Of a stretch of DNA of 64,000 bases, positions 43,419 through 52,058 are shown piece by piece. Source of the stretch: Mycobacterium hubeiense (lineage in GTDB: Bacteria > Actinomycetota > Actinomycetes > Mycobacteriales > Mycobacteriaceae); NCBI RefSeq assembly GCF_002838065.1, contig NZ_PIZU01000008.1, forward strand, positions 1 to 64,000. The letters are read 5' to 3'. Under the pieces are notes generated by a model that was not told where the DNA came from, searched no databases, and saw nothing but the letters and a program-made list of their open reading frames with translations. The position numbers were made by a program, and so were the translations under genes. Position 1 is the first letter of the stretch; each line of letters starts with the position of its first letter.

Positions 43419-45778
43419 TCTGTGGTCCCTTCCTCCAGCGCCGTCAGTGTCGATATCGCGGCTTGACCCAGTGCGAGCCCGCCGTCGTTTGGCGGAACGA
43501 TGCGATGAGTCAGCACGGTGAAACCCGCCCCTTCGAGCAGTTGACGGCATGCCTGCAGCAACAACACGTTCTGAAACACCCCACCGGTGAGCCCCACCGT
43601 CCGCGTGTGCCCCGCCACCTGGCTGACTGCTTCGACGACGGCCACCGCGACGGCGCGGTGGAATGCCGCGGCCAGGCGGGCCGGTTCGGCCCCGTCCCGC
43701 AGCGCGGCCATCATCGCGGCCATCATCGGAGCGGGATCGAGGATTCCGTCCGGGGCGACGTCCAGGCGCAGGGGCACCGACCCCGGTGCGTCACCGTCGA
43801 CCGATGCCGCCAGGACCTCCAGCTCGATCGCTGCCTGGCCCTCGTAGTCGATGTGCTGGCGCACGTCGAGCAGTGCGGCCACCGCATCGAACAGCCGGCC
43901 CATGCTCGTGGTGGGCACGCACCCGCGGCCGGTGGTGAATTGCGTGCGCAGTAGCCGCAATTCGGCAGCGGTGGCGGCCTTGACGGGAGCCATGTCCGCC
44001 GTCCACGGCACACGAGCGTGCCACAGGTGCGCCAGCGCCATCCGCCATGGGTTGCGCACCGCGGCATCGCCGCCCGCCAACGGCGCCTCGGCCAGGTGTC
44101 CGACACGGGTGAAGCGGTGGCTGTCGGTGCCCAGACGCAGGATTTCCCCACCCCACACGGTGTCGTCGCATCCATAGCCCGTGCCGTCGAAGGCGACGCC
44201 GATGATTGGTTCGCCCAGCATGCCGTGCTCGGCGAGCAGCGATACCACGTGGGCGTGATGGTGCTGCACGAGATCCAGCGGGCGGTCACCGACGTTGTGC
44301 TCGGCCCAATTTCGTGTCACATAACGCGGATGCAGGTCGGCGGCCAGCCGCGCAGGCTGGCGACGGATACCGCAGAGCTGCCGCACCGAGTGCGTGAACG
44401 CTTTCAGCGTGGCGACGGTGCCCATGTCGCCGATGTGGGCCGAGGAGAACGCACGTCGACCATCGGTCAGGCAGAACGTGTTCTTCAGCTCCCCGCCGAC
44501 GGCAAGCACTGGTGGGCCGTCCCGGCCGAGGTCAACGGGCAGGGGTGCGTAGCCGCGGGAGCGGCGGATCGGCAACTCCCGAGCTCGGTCCCCGTCACTA
44601 AGCACTCGCACCACCGAGTCGTCGCACGGCACGTGGATGGGCCGGTTGTGGTCGAGCACCGCGTCGGCGAGTGCGGGCACCCGCTGGGCCGCATCGTCGT
44701 CGGTGTAACAAATGGGTTCGTCGGATCGGTTGGCGCTGGTCAACACGATCGATTCGGGTGGGGTCGTAGCCTCGCCCGGCACTGTAGACAGCAGCAGGTG
44801 GTGGATCGGCGAGTACGGCAGCATCAAGCCGATCAACGGATTATCGGGAGCTACCCCGGCCGCGACCGGCGCGTCGGCTCTGCGACGCAGCAACACCACC
44901 GGCCGGGCGGGACTGGACAACACCTTCGCCTCGTTGACACTGATGTGGGCGTAACGGCGTGCAACACTGAGATCGCGGACCATCACGGCGAATGCCTTGC
45001 CGCGCCGGGCTTTCCGCCGCCGCAACTCATCGACGGCGGCAGCGCGGTCGGCCGCGCAGGCCAGGTGGTAGCCGCCGATGCCCTTGATGGCGACGATGCT
45101 CCCTTCGGCCACCGCGCGCTGGGCGGCCGCCAGCGCCGCGTCGATCACGGTGATGTGGACGCCGCGGCCGGTGAACCATAGCGATGGCCCACAGTCGGGG
45201 CACGCAATGGGCTGGGCGTGGAATCGCCGGTTCGCCGGGTCGTGGTATTCGGTGGCACAGTGCTCACACATCGGGAAGTCCGACATGGTGGTCGCGGGCC
45301 GGTCGTAGGGCAGTTCACGGATGATCGTGAACCGCGGACCGCAGTTGGTACAGGTGATAAAGGGGTGACGGTAACGCCGGTCGGATGGGTCGAACAGCTC
45401 GGTCACGCAGTCGTCACAGACCGCGATGTCGGCGGGGATTGAGCTGGGTGCGGCATCGGCGGTGCGGCTGGCGACGATGCGGAAGCCGTTGTCACCGTGG
45501 AGGTCTGCTGCGAGGTCGGCGCACGAAACATCGCTGATCGCGGCCAGCGGCGGTGCTTCGGCGAGGAGGCGTTGGCCGAATTCGGCGATGGCGGTCGGCG
45601 TGCCTTGCACTTCGATGAAAACCGCCGCCGAGTCGTTGCCGACGAATCCTGCCAACCCCAGTTCGCTGGCCACCCGGTGCACGAAGGGGCGGAAACCCAC
45701 ACCCTGCACGACCCCGGTCACGGTGAACCGGCGCCGCTGCAGCGGCGCCACCATGGTGGGCGTTGGTGCGCGGCTCAT
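43409..45778 (-). CDS. hypF: Carbamoyltransferase HypF (Huc module)
   Basis: 789 residues. Acylphosphatase VTGVVQGVGFRPFVHRV, zinc fingers CDDCVTELF...CTNCGPRF and CEHCATEY...CPDCGPSL, YrdC-like AIKGIGGYHLACAADR and RRGKAFAVMV, Kae1-like HHHAHVVSLLAEHG and FDGTGYGCDDTVWGGE, and GGVFQNVLLL. All catalytic parts are present. Only moderately similar to the Hhy-module HypF. The start MSRAPTPTM overlaps the NHL gene stop; the longer frame upstream is out-of-frame NHL sequence. Confidence 0.96.
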   Translation of the reverse strand: MSRAPTPTMVAPLQRRRFTVTGVVQGVGFRPFVHRVASELGLAGFVGNDSAAVFIEVQGTPTAIAEFGQRLLAEAPPLAAISDVSCADLAADLHGDNGFRIVASRTADAAPSSIPADIAVCDDCVTELFDPSDRRYRHPFITCTNCGPRFTIIRELPYDRPATTMSDFPMCEHCATEYHDPANRRFHAQPIACPDCGPSLWFTGRGVHITVIDAALAAAQRAVAEGSIVAIKGIGGYHLACAADRAAAVDELRRRKARRGKAFAVMVRDLSVARRYAHISVNEAKVLSSPARPVVLLRRRADAPVAAGVAPDNPLIGLMLPYSPIHHLLLSTVPGEATTPPESIVLTSANRSDEPICYTDDDAAQRVPALADAVLDHNRPIHVPCDDSVVRVLSDGDRARELPIRRSRGYAPLPVDLGRDGPPVLAVGGELKNTFCLTDGRRAFSSAHIGDMGTVATLKAFTHSVRQLCGIRRQPARLAADLHPRYVTRNWAEHNVGDRPLDLVQHHHAHVVSLLAEHGMLGEPIIGVAFDGTGYGCDDTVWGGEILRLGTDSHRFTRVGHLAEAPLAGGDAAVRNPWRMALAHLWHARVPWTADMAPVKAATAAELRLLRTQFTTGRGCVPTTSMGRLFDAVAALLDVRQHIDYEGQAAIELEVLAASVDGDAPGSVPLRLDVAPDGILDPAPMMAAMMAALRDGAEPARLAAAFHRAVAVAVVEAVSQVAGHTRTVGLTGGVFQNVLLLQACRQLLEGAGFTVLTHRIVPPNDGGLALGQAAISTLTALEEGTTECA

Positions 45779-46968
45779 CGTCGCCGCCAGATGATGACGC
45801 GGTTGTTGCCCGAGTCGGCCACAGCCACGCGATCGCCATGCAGCCACAGCCCGTACGGCCAGCACAGTGAGTCATGAGTGACTGCACTCCAGCGGTTTTC
45901 GCCGTTCGCTTCGAATGTCGGCTGAGCCAGGACGTAGTCGGCGGCCCGGCCATCGGCGGGCACACCGTCCCACAGCAGGACGCGGTTGTTGGCGGTGTCG
46001 GCGACAGCCAACCGGTCTGGGCCGCCGCCCGCGGTGTCCATGCTTACCCCGTACGGAAACCGGAATCGGTTACCGCGCTGCGGTCCGTACGGCCACTCGC
46101 TCGCGGTGGCGAAATCCGGCTGACCGAGCAACCGGTCGGCGGGGCGATCGCCGCCGGGCAGCGGCGACCAGCCGAGCACCCGGTGATCGCCGGCATCGGC
46201 AACCAACAGCAGGTCGTCGCGCCCGCTGATGCTGTGCGGCCAGCGGAAGCTGGCGGGCCCAACCTGATCGCCGCGGTTCTCTTCGCGGCTCGCCGGGTCA
46301 GGCTGGCCGAGCACGATGTCGGCCGGGCGCCCAGGCTCGGGAAGTCCCCCGTTCCAGCCGAGCACCCGACGGTTCCCGGTGTCGGCGACCCAGAACACCG
46401 AGCCGATGAAGGCCATTCCGAACGGCCAGTACAGCGACGAGGCCGAGCACTCACCGCCCATATTGGGTTCCACTGCGGAACTGTCGGGCTGGCCCAGCAC
46501 CAGATCCGGTGGGGTCCAGTCAGTTTCGGGCACCGTGTGCCACACCAGGATGCGGTGGTGCCAGGCATCGGCGACGATGAGGCGCCCGTCGTGGACGAGC
46601 ACGCCGGTGGGCAGATTCATCCCGTTCTCGGGGCCGCGTCCGGCCGCGGCGCGCCCCTCGGTGGTGCCGTCGGGCTGCCCGAGCACGACGTCGGCTGGCT
46701 GTTCGTCGTGGGCGGGCCGACCGTGCCAGATCAGCACCCGATGATTGCCCGAGTCGGCCACCACCAGGTGATGCGCGTCGAAGAACACTCCGCGCGGTGA
46801 GTACATCCACGCCAGCGTCGGGTTGGCCGGCGGCAGCGCCAGGCCGCCCGGTGCGGGCGCGCCCAGCCACACCTCCGGCTCCCAGCCACCGGAAAGGTCC
46901 ACGGCCGCAGCGGAGTCGGTGCGTGGCGCCGGTGGCAGCAGGCTGGTGCGCACGGTCAAGCCCGTCAT
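45775..46968 (-). CDS. NHL-repeat beta-propeller protein of the huc operon
   Basis: 397 residues with about six NHL-type repeats, each of the form VADxxNHRVLxW (VVADSGNHRVLIWHG, IVADAWHHRILVWHT, WVADTGNRRVLGWNG, LVADAGDHRVLGWSP, AVADTANNRVLLWDG, AVADSGNNRVIIWRR) joined by ADxVLGQPD segments. This makes a six-bladed propeller, usually a protein-binding platform. No signal peptide; the N terminus is TGLTVRTSLLPPAPR. M. smegmatis has an NHL gene in its huc operon as I recall. Role unknown: perhaps an assembly scaffold for the large Huc complex. Coupled by overlap to hucE and hypF. Confidence 0.85.
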   Translation of the reverse strand: MTGLTVRTSLLPPAPRTDSAAAVDLSGGWEPEVWLGAPAPGGLALPPANPTLAWMYSPRGVFFDAHHLVVADSGNHRVLIWHGRPAHDEQPADVVLGQPDGTTEGRAAAGRGPENGMNLPTGVLVHDGRLIVADAWHHRILVWHTVPETDWTPPDLVLGQPDSSAVEPNMGGECSASSLYWPFGMAFIGSVFWVADTGNRRVLGWNGGLPEPGRPADIVLGQPDPASREENRGDQVGPASFRWPHSISGRDDLLLVADAGDHRVLGWSPLPGGDRPADRLLGQPDFATASEWPYGPQRGNRFRFPYGVSMDTAGGGPDRLAVADTANNRVLLWDGVPADGRAADYVLAQPTFEANGENRWSAVTHDSLCWPYGLWLHGDRVAVADSGNNRVIIWRRR

Positions 46969-47888
46969 GTGCCCACCCGGATCCATATCTGTCCGTTGTC
47001 GACGCGCAGCGGCAGCTGCTCGAGTTGCGCCGCCGGTGCGGTGAGACACTCCCCGGACGCAGCGTCGTAGCAGAAGCCATGCCAGGGACAGGTCAGGGTG
47101 CCGTTGTCGGTGTCGAGCACCGCGTTGTCCAAAGGCAATGCCTCGTGGGCACATTCGTTGACGTAGGCGGTCAGCTGCTGATTCAGGTTGACCACCAGCA
47201 CCGACACCTCCTGCCCGGAGTTCGGTGCGGTCACCTGCACCGCGATGAGGTCACCGTCACCTACGTCGGTCGCGTGCCCGGCTTGCACCCAGCCTTCTTC
47301 GACTGGGTGACGGGCGGCGAACAGCGAGTCCGCCGAAATCAAGGTCGGCTCGGGCTCATTGGGTAGCACCTCAACGGCGGTGACCGACGAGACATTCTCG
47401 ACGAGTGCCTTTTCCACCAGGTTGCGCAGTGTCACCGAGGACATCGAGCATCCGTTGCAGGCGCCCTGCAGACGCACGTACGCCGTTCCGTCGTCGATGC
47501 GCACGAGCGTGACATCACCGCCGTGGCCTTGTAGTTGCGGTCGCACCGCGTGTAATGCCTTGGTGGCCTGTGTCATCGGGTCCGGCCGGATGATCTCGTG
47601 CAGCGAAAGCAGCAGGTGCACAACGGGGTCGTCGACGAGATCGAACAGCAGGGGCCGAGTGGCCTCGTCGGCGCGCATGCGTCGGACAATCGTCACCAGG
47701 CCGGCCCGGTGGATGGCCTCGATGGCCGCCTTCAGCTCCTCAGCGACCGTGCGGGCCGAAGGGTCTAGCTTCTGCAGCGCGGCGGTGGCGTCATCGACCC
47801 GCTTCGCCAGCTCTTCAAAGCTGGGGTCGGGCGGCTGCTCGCCTGCGGGTCGAGGTTGGGAAACCTCGGAAATGGCTGTGGACATCAC
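46965..47888 (-). CDS. hucE: HucE: NifU-like plus canonical Rieske protein
   Basis: 307 residues. NifU-type domain at about 120-190 (RPQLQGHGGDVTLVRIDDG, CNGCSMSSVTLRNLVEKAL) followed by a Rieske domain with both full motifs, CAH near residue 262 and CPWHGFCYD about 20 residues later, giving a 2Cys/2His [2Fe-2S] site. HucE (M. smegmatis MSMEG_2268) is the proposed electron relay from Huc to menaquinone/respiration. N-terminal 90 residues are helical. Overlaps both neighbours by 4 bp. It differs from HhyE, whose Rieske site has four cysteines. Confidence 0.88.
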   Translation of the reverse strand: MMSTAISEVSQPRPAGEQPPDPSFEELAKRVDDATAALQKLDPSARTVAEELKAAIEAIHRAGLVTIVRRMRADEATRPLLFDLVDDPVVHLLLSLHEIIRPDPMTQATKALHAVRPQLQGHGGDVTLVRIDDGTAYVRLQGACNGCSMSSVTLRNLVEKALVENVSSVTAVEVLPNEPEPTLISADSLFAARHPVEEGWVQAGHATDVGDGDLIAVQVTAPNSGQEVSVLVVNLNQQLTAYVNECAHEALPLDNAVLDTDNGTLTCPWHGFCYDAASGECLTAPAAQLEQLPLRVDNGQIWIRVGT

Positions 47889-49171
47889 GGACCCCCGATT
47901 TCGTCGGCGGTGGAAAGCACGCGCTGCCGCGCTATTTCGTCGAGCACCCCGCGCACGGCGCGCACCGAGTCGTCGTCGCCGAGCTCCTCGAACAGGAACC
48001 GTGCCTCGTACAGCTTGGCCTTGGCGTCATCGAACACACCGAGGTGCGCGAGGACGTTGCCTTGGTTGGCAAGCACTCGTGCCCGGCCGAGGGGATCGGT
48101 CGCGCGGTCACGCGTCTCGAGGATGGCCTCGTAGAGTTCGACGGCCTCGACGAGGTTCTCCTTGTGGTGCCGCGACGGTGTATACACCAGGGAGTTAGCC
48201 AGATTCAGCTGCACACTGGCCCATTCCCTGGGGTGCTCATCACGGGTGTAGACGGTCAGCGCCGAGCGTAGGGATTGGGCAGCCACACCCAATCGCAGCT
48301 GTCCGGAAGCCTCGACCATCGGCATCGTCAGGTACACGGTGGCGAGTCCGGCATGCGCGGCCGCCCACACCAACGGCGCGTCGGTGCGCTTGATCAGTTG
48401 CAGCGTCGAGTGGTAATGGGGGACGGCGGTCGCCAGCAGTTCCGGCCGCTGCTGGGCGTGTTCGTGTAACACACCGGCCAGGCACATGTGGATCTCGGCG
48501 CGCGCCACCCGCAGCCCGTCGGCACCGTCGAGCGCGATCAGCGATTTCTGCAGCCGCGAAACACAGCCGTCGTCGCCGCTGTCTCGGCAGATCGCGCCCG
48601 CTGCGCCGAGCAGGAGTCCAGCCAGGGGCGCCGACACGGGCTCGGCCGCCTCGACGGCATGGTCGAGCAATTCGATTGCCGCTGCGGGGTTTCCGTCCGA
48701 CAGGGCGTGGGTGGCCTGGGCAGAAAGCACGGCCGCGGCGAGTTCGCCGTGGATATTCTCCGATCGTGGCGGCATGTCGGTGCGCCCGAGCGCGAACAGC
48801 ACCACGTCGACGAGGATCGCGAACTCACCAAGTGCCGCCCGCAGTTCGTCGGGGTCGACGCCGTCGGGGTCGAGCACGAAGCGGTTGTAAAGGGCCACCG
48901 GATCGGCGCGGTGTTCCAGCGCGGCGATGGCAGCGTCGCGCTTGCCTGCGGCGGCCAGTTCGTGGGCGCGCATGCTTGGTGGCCAGTGCCGGGGTAGCCG
49001 TCCCTCGAGCATCTCCGCTCGTGCGGCTTCGGTCTCCTCGCCGGCCGGAATCAGCAGGTAGCCCAGCGGCAGTGCAAACACGCCCAGCGGCTGCGGGCGC
49101 ACCGCGAGTCCCGGCGGCACCGAAATGTCGCCGCTGACAACGGATGTCGAGGTCATCAATGAGTCAGCCAT
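47885..49171 (-). CDS. Tetratricopeptide-type helical-repeat protein of the huc operon
   Basis: 428 residues, mostly helix pairs: AELAAAGKRDAAIAALEHRADPV-like and AVLSAQATHALSDGNPAAAIELLDHAVEA segments, then WAAAHAGLATVYLTMPM, WASVQLNLANSLVYTPS and RARVLANQGNVLAHLGVFDDAKAKLYEA with clear TPR spacing in the second half. TPR proteins bind partner proteins; this one probably assists Huc assembly or stability. It overlaps the small gene upstream by 8 bp and hucE by 4 bp. Not seen in the Hhy module. Confidence 0.8.
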   Translation of the reverse strand: MADSLMTSTSVVSGDISVPPGLAVRPQPLGVFALPLGYLLIPAGEETEAARAEMLEGRLPRHWPPSMRAHELAAAGKRDAAIAALEHRADPVALYNRFVLDPDGVDPDELRAALGEFAILVDVVLFALGRTDMPPRSENIHGELAAAVLSAQATHALSDGNPAAAIELLDHAVEAAEPVSAPLAGLLLGAAGAICRDSGDDGCVSRLQKSLIALDGADGLRVARAEIHMCLAGVLHEHAQQRPELLATAVPHYHSTLQLIKRTDAPLVWAAAHAGLATVYLTMPMVEASGQLRLGVAAQSLRSALTVYTRDEHPREWASVQLNLANSLVYTPSRHHKENLVEAVELYEAILETRDRATDPLGRARVLANQGNVLAHLGVFDDAKAKLYEARFLFEELGDDDSVRAVRGVLDEIARQRVLSTADEIGGP

Positions 49172-49472
49172 TCAGCGGTCCTCTTATGTCACGTTCGGCG
49201 GCCCGCTTGATCATCCGGGCCGACAACTCGGCGCGGGCCTTGGTCGGGTGGGAGTCGATGCGCTTGCGCACAATGCCGTCGGCGAACACAACCACGATGC
49301 CGACGGCCCAGCGCCCGCGTTCTTCGACCACCACCGTGTCCACGCTCAGCGCGTCGTCGGCCGAGCTGTCCTCGCCACGTTGAGTGCGCGGCAGGATGGG
49401 TTCATCGGCCGCGCTGTCCCCCTGATCGTTGGTGTGCGGGTCGATGTCGGGTTGCTCGGCCACGATTATCAC
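49164..49472 (-). CDS. Small unknown protein of the huc operon
   Basis: About 102 residues. N-terminal half is acidic and probably disordered (DIDPHTNDQGDSAADEPILP); the second half has a compact block DALSVDTVVVEERGRWAVGIVVVFADGIVRKRIDSHPTKARAELSARMIKRAAERD, a likely small beta-alpha domain. Starts at a GTG that overlaps the protease stop (GTGA); an alternative GTG lies three codons farther in. Not recognised as a family, but it has its own place in the coupled operon. Confidence 0.65.
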   Translation of the reverse strand: MIIVAEQPDIDPHTNDQGDSAADEPILPRTQRGEDSSADDALSVDTVVVEERGRWAVGIVVVFADGIVRKRIDSHPTKARAELSARMIKRAAERDIRGPLNG

Positions 49473-50326
49473 TTCTGCCGCTCCAGCGGAATCCGCAATG
49501 CGCCATGGTCCTCGTCCCAGAACGCCCGGCGCACACCGGTGGGGATGGCGTCGTCGAGAAGTTCGCGCACCAGCACCGCGCGATCGCCGGCCGCATTGCG
49601 CTGCTTGAGTAGCAGCCCACCACTGCGCGGGCCCCGCAGCGGCAGCAGCCACAACTGATCGTCACGCACGGCGCCGACCGCGACGTTGGCGGGGAAGTGG
49701 GCCGCCGAAAGCGCTGCAGTCAACCGCAGATAGCCGTCCTCGGTGAACTCCACGGTGAGGTCGTCCGGATCGCTGGGGTTCGGTGGCCGCAGCGGCGCGA
49801 CGTAATCGGCTTCGATCATCTCGATCACCTGCTCCATCGCAGTGGTTACCTCGGGTGAAAGGTCTGCGCCCAGTGCGACATTGGCGGCCTCGATGAGAAA
49901 GACCGTGATGTCGGAAGGGCACGCATCCGCTAAGGCCCAGCGCGCGAATGCGATTGCGTGGTCCCAGCGGAACGAGTGGGTGTGCAGGCCCTCCAGCGGC
50001 GGCAGCTCGGACAACTCTGCAGCGGGTACTCGGTAGACGGTGCCCGGCGCGGCGCCGGTGGCCGACGCGTCGACGATCACCACTCGCTCGGCGCCTCGCA
50101 TCTGGAAGGCGACATCCATACCCGCGGTGCCGCCGTCGACGAGCCGGAGACCCTCCGGCATGCCACGTTCCCACAGGTGGCGCACCAGGATTGGGCCGAC
50201 GCCGTCGTCGCCACGCAACAGATTTCCGCAGCCGACGATCAGGACCGGACAACCCGGCGGGTCGGGCGCTGCCTCAGACCCGCCGGGTTGTGTTATCTGG
50301 TCCGGGTTGGTTGACGTGGGAATCAC
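49469..50326 (-). CDS. hucD: Hydrogenase maturation protease with C-terminal extension (Huc module)
   Basis: 285 residues. The first about 180 are an endopeptidase of the HyaD/HybD family (LIVGCGNLLRGDDGVGPILVRHLW, VDGGTAGMDVAFQMRGAERVVIVDA, HTHSFRWDHAIAFARWA), expected to trim HucL after DSCLVCTVH. A further about 100 residues follow (LTVEFTEDGYLRLTAALSAAHFPANVAV, GGLLLKQRNAAGDRAVLVRELLDDAIPTG) that the Hhy protease lacks; they look like a small separate domain of unknown role. The start overlaps the hucL stop by 4 bp. Symbol by position in the Huc operon. Confidence 0.85.
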   Translation of the reverse strand: MIPTSTNPDQITQPGGSEAAPDPPGCPVLIVGCGNLLRGDDGVGPILVRHLWERGMPEGLRLVDGGTAGMDVAFQMRGAERVVIVDASATGAAPGTVYRVPAAELSELPPLEGLHTHSFRWDHAIAFARWALADACPSDITVFLIEAANVALGADLSPEVTTAMEQVIEMIEADYVAPLRPPNPSDPDDLTVEFTEDGYLRLTAALSAAHFPANVAVGAVRDDQLWLLPLRGPRSGGLLLKQRNAAGDRAVLVRELLDDAIPTGVRRAFWDEDHGALRIPLERQK

Positions 50327-51930
50327 ACCATTCCGTTGATCACGAACCGTGACAGCTCACGCCCGGTCTTGCCGTCGTAGGCATGCACTGTGCACACCAG
50401 GCAGGAGTCGAAGCTGCGAGCGACATGCCCCAGTTCCACCGGGTCTTCCGGATCGACGATCGGCGATCCCACCAATGCCCTTTCGATCGGACCCAGCACA
50501 TCGGCACCGTCACGCGGGCCGATGTTCCATGCCGTGGGGGTGACAACCTGATAGTTCTTGATCTTGTTGTCCTCGATCACGATCCAGTCCGACAGCGACC
50601 CACGGGCGGCCTCGGTGGAGCCGAAGCCCTTGCCCTCGGCGTGCTCAATCGGCTTGGTGTAGAAGCTCTCCTTGAGGTCGAGCTGGCTGAGCCACTCGCG
50701 CGTCCACTTGTAGTACTTCGGCGCCTCGTGCATGCGAGCAAGCTGGCGGACAAACACGCTCGGGCCGATCTTGTTGTAGAGATCGACGAACAGCGGGTCG
50801 TTGTCTTGATGTGCTGCGGCATTCGGCCCGCCGGCGGCCATCCGCCGGGCCAATGGCCCCGCCTCCAGCGGGATGTGGCCCAGCCCGGGCACGTCGTAGC
50901 GGGGCGATTTGGCCCAGCTGTACTTGCCCTGCTTGCGACCCTCTTCGGGGTCGACGGGGATCGTCTCGCCGTCGAACGGATGCAGAGCGCCGGTACCTTC
51001 GTAGAACGAGTGCGTCACGTCTTCACGCACGCGGGCCTGGTCGAACTCGGACCACTTGCCGTCCGCGAAGATCCCGGATCGCCCGATCACCGCGGCATTT
51101 CGGCCTTCGATTGTGGGGTTCTCGTACAGCGACGGCTCGAAGTAGGTGCCGGTGGCGATGTAGTTACCGACCCCCCGACCGTACTTGTCTAGGCCGACAT
51201 CGAGGCAGAAGCGGATGAAGAACCCGCAGTCGCTGTTGTGTTGGGCCTCGTTCTCGTCGACCCATTCCAGAACGTCTTCCCAGGTCTTGTTGGCCAGCCA
51301 GCGGTCCACCGAGCACCCCAGCCACTGCTTTTCCAGCCAATTGTCCTTCCAGTGCTCAAGGATCGAAATCGACCGCGTCACATCGGACAACGTTGGCGCG
51401 CACATCACCCCGCCGGGCACCATGAAGCTCGAGTGCGGCCACTGTCCGCCGAAGATCGCGTACACCTCAACGGGTTTGGCCGACAGCACCACGCCGGGCT
51501 GATAGCTGGTACCGACATAGGGCGCGAAGCGCCGTACCGACTCGGCGTAGAGCTTGGACTTCGCGTAGTTCTTGTTGGTCAGGTCGATCGCGAACAGTGC
51601 GTAAAAGTAGCGCGGAATCGACTGCAGTGTCTCGGCAGCCTGACAGATGTTTCGCACCAACGTCGCGTTCGGCGGCACATTCGTGCGCCATGCGGTGTCC
51701 AGTGCGTAGGCCGACTTATAGAGGTGGCTGCCGCCGCAGATGCCGCAGATGCGCGGCGTGACCACCAAGCCGGCCTGCGGATCCTTTCCCTGCAGGATGA
51801 TCTCGAAGCCGCGGAACATCGCGGCCTCGGTCCACGCCGAGGTCACGACACCGTCGTCGATCGTGACGCGCACATCGAGGTCACCCTCGACGCGCCCTAG
51901 GGGACTGACAAATAGGTCCAATGCGGTCAT
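50323..51930 (-). CDS. hucL: Group 2a [NiFe] uptake hydrogenase large subunit
   Basis: 535 residues, closely matching M. smegmatis HucL as I know it (ALDLFVSPLGRVEGDLDVRV start, RFVINGMV end). NiFe ligands: RICGICGGSH (L1) and DSCLVCTVH (L2), where the usual Pro after Asp is Ser as in all Huc enzymes. The last 19 residues after the L2 His are removed on maturation. Huc oxidises atmospheric H2 and is not inhibited by oxygen. An AAAGGA site lies 9 bp before the ATG. Follows hucS after a 128-bp gap. Confidence 0.98.
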   Translation of the reverse strand: MTALDLFVSPLGRVEGDLDVRVTIDDGVVTSAWTEAAMFRGFEIILQGKDPQAGLVVTPRICGICGGSHLYKSAYALDTAWRTNVPPNATLVRNICQAAETLQSIPRYFYALFAIDLTNKNYAKSKLYAESVRRFAPYVGTSYQPGVVLSAKPVEVYAIFGGQWPHSSFMVPGGVMCAPTLSDVTRSISILEHWKDNWLEKQWLGCSVDRWLANKTWEDVLEWVDENEAQHNSDCGFFIRFCLDVGLDKYGRGVGNYIATGTYFEPSLYENPTIEGRNAAVIGRSGIFADGKWSEFDQARVREDVTHSFYEGTGALHPFDGETIPVDPEEGRKQGKYSWAKSPRYDVPGLGHIPLEAGPLARRMAAGGPNAAAHQDNDPLFVDLYNKIGPSVFVRQLARMHEAPKYYKWTREWLSQLDLKESFYTKPIEHAEGKGFGSTEAARGSLSDWIVIEDNKIKNYQVVTPTAWNIGPRDGADVLGPIERALVGSPIVDPEDPVELGHVARSFDSCLVCTVHAYDGKTGRELSRFVINGMV

Positions 51931-52058
51931 TGGTGGGTCCTTTCACAGACGTTCTTCAAGTGGCTTGTGTTTCGACCGCGACCGCGTGACGTTATCGATC
52001 CCGACGGTTGTGCGGCCTCACCCAAGTGGTGGATGCCGATGGTGAGTTGGTGAAGCGG

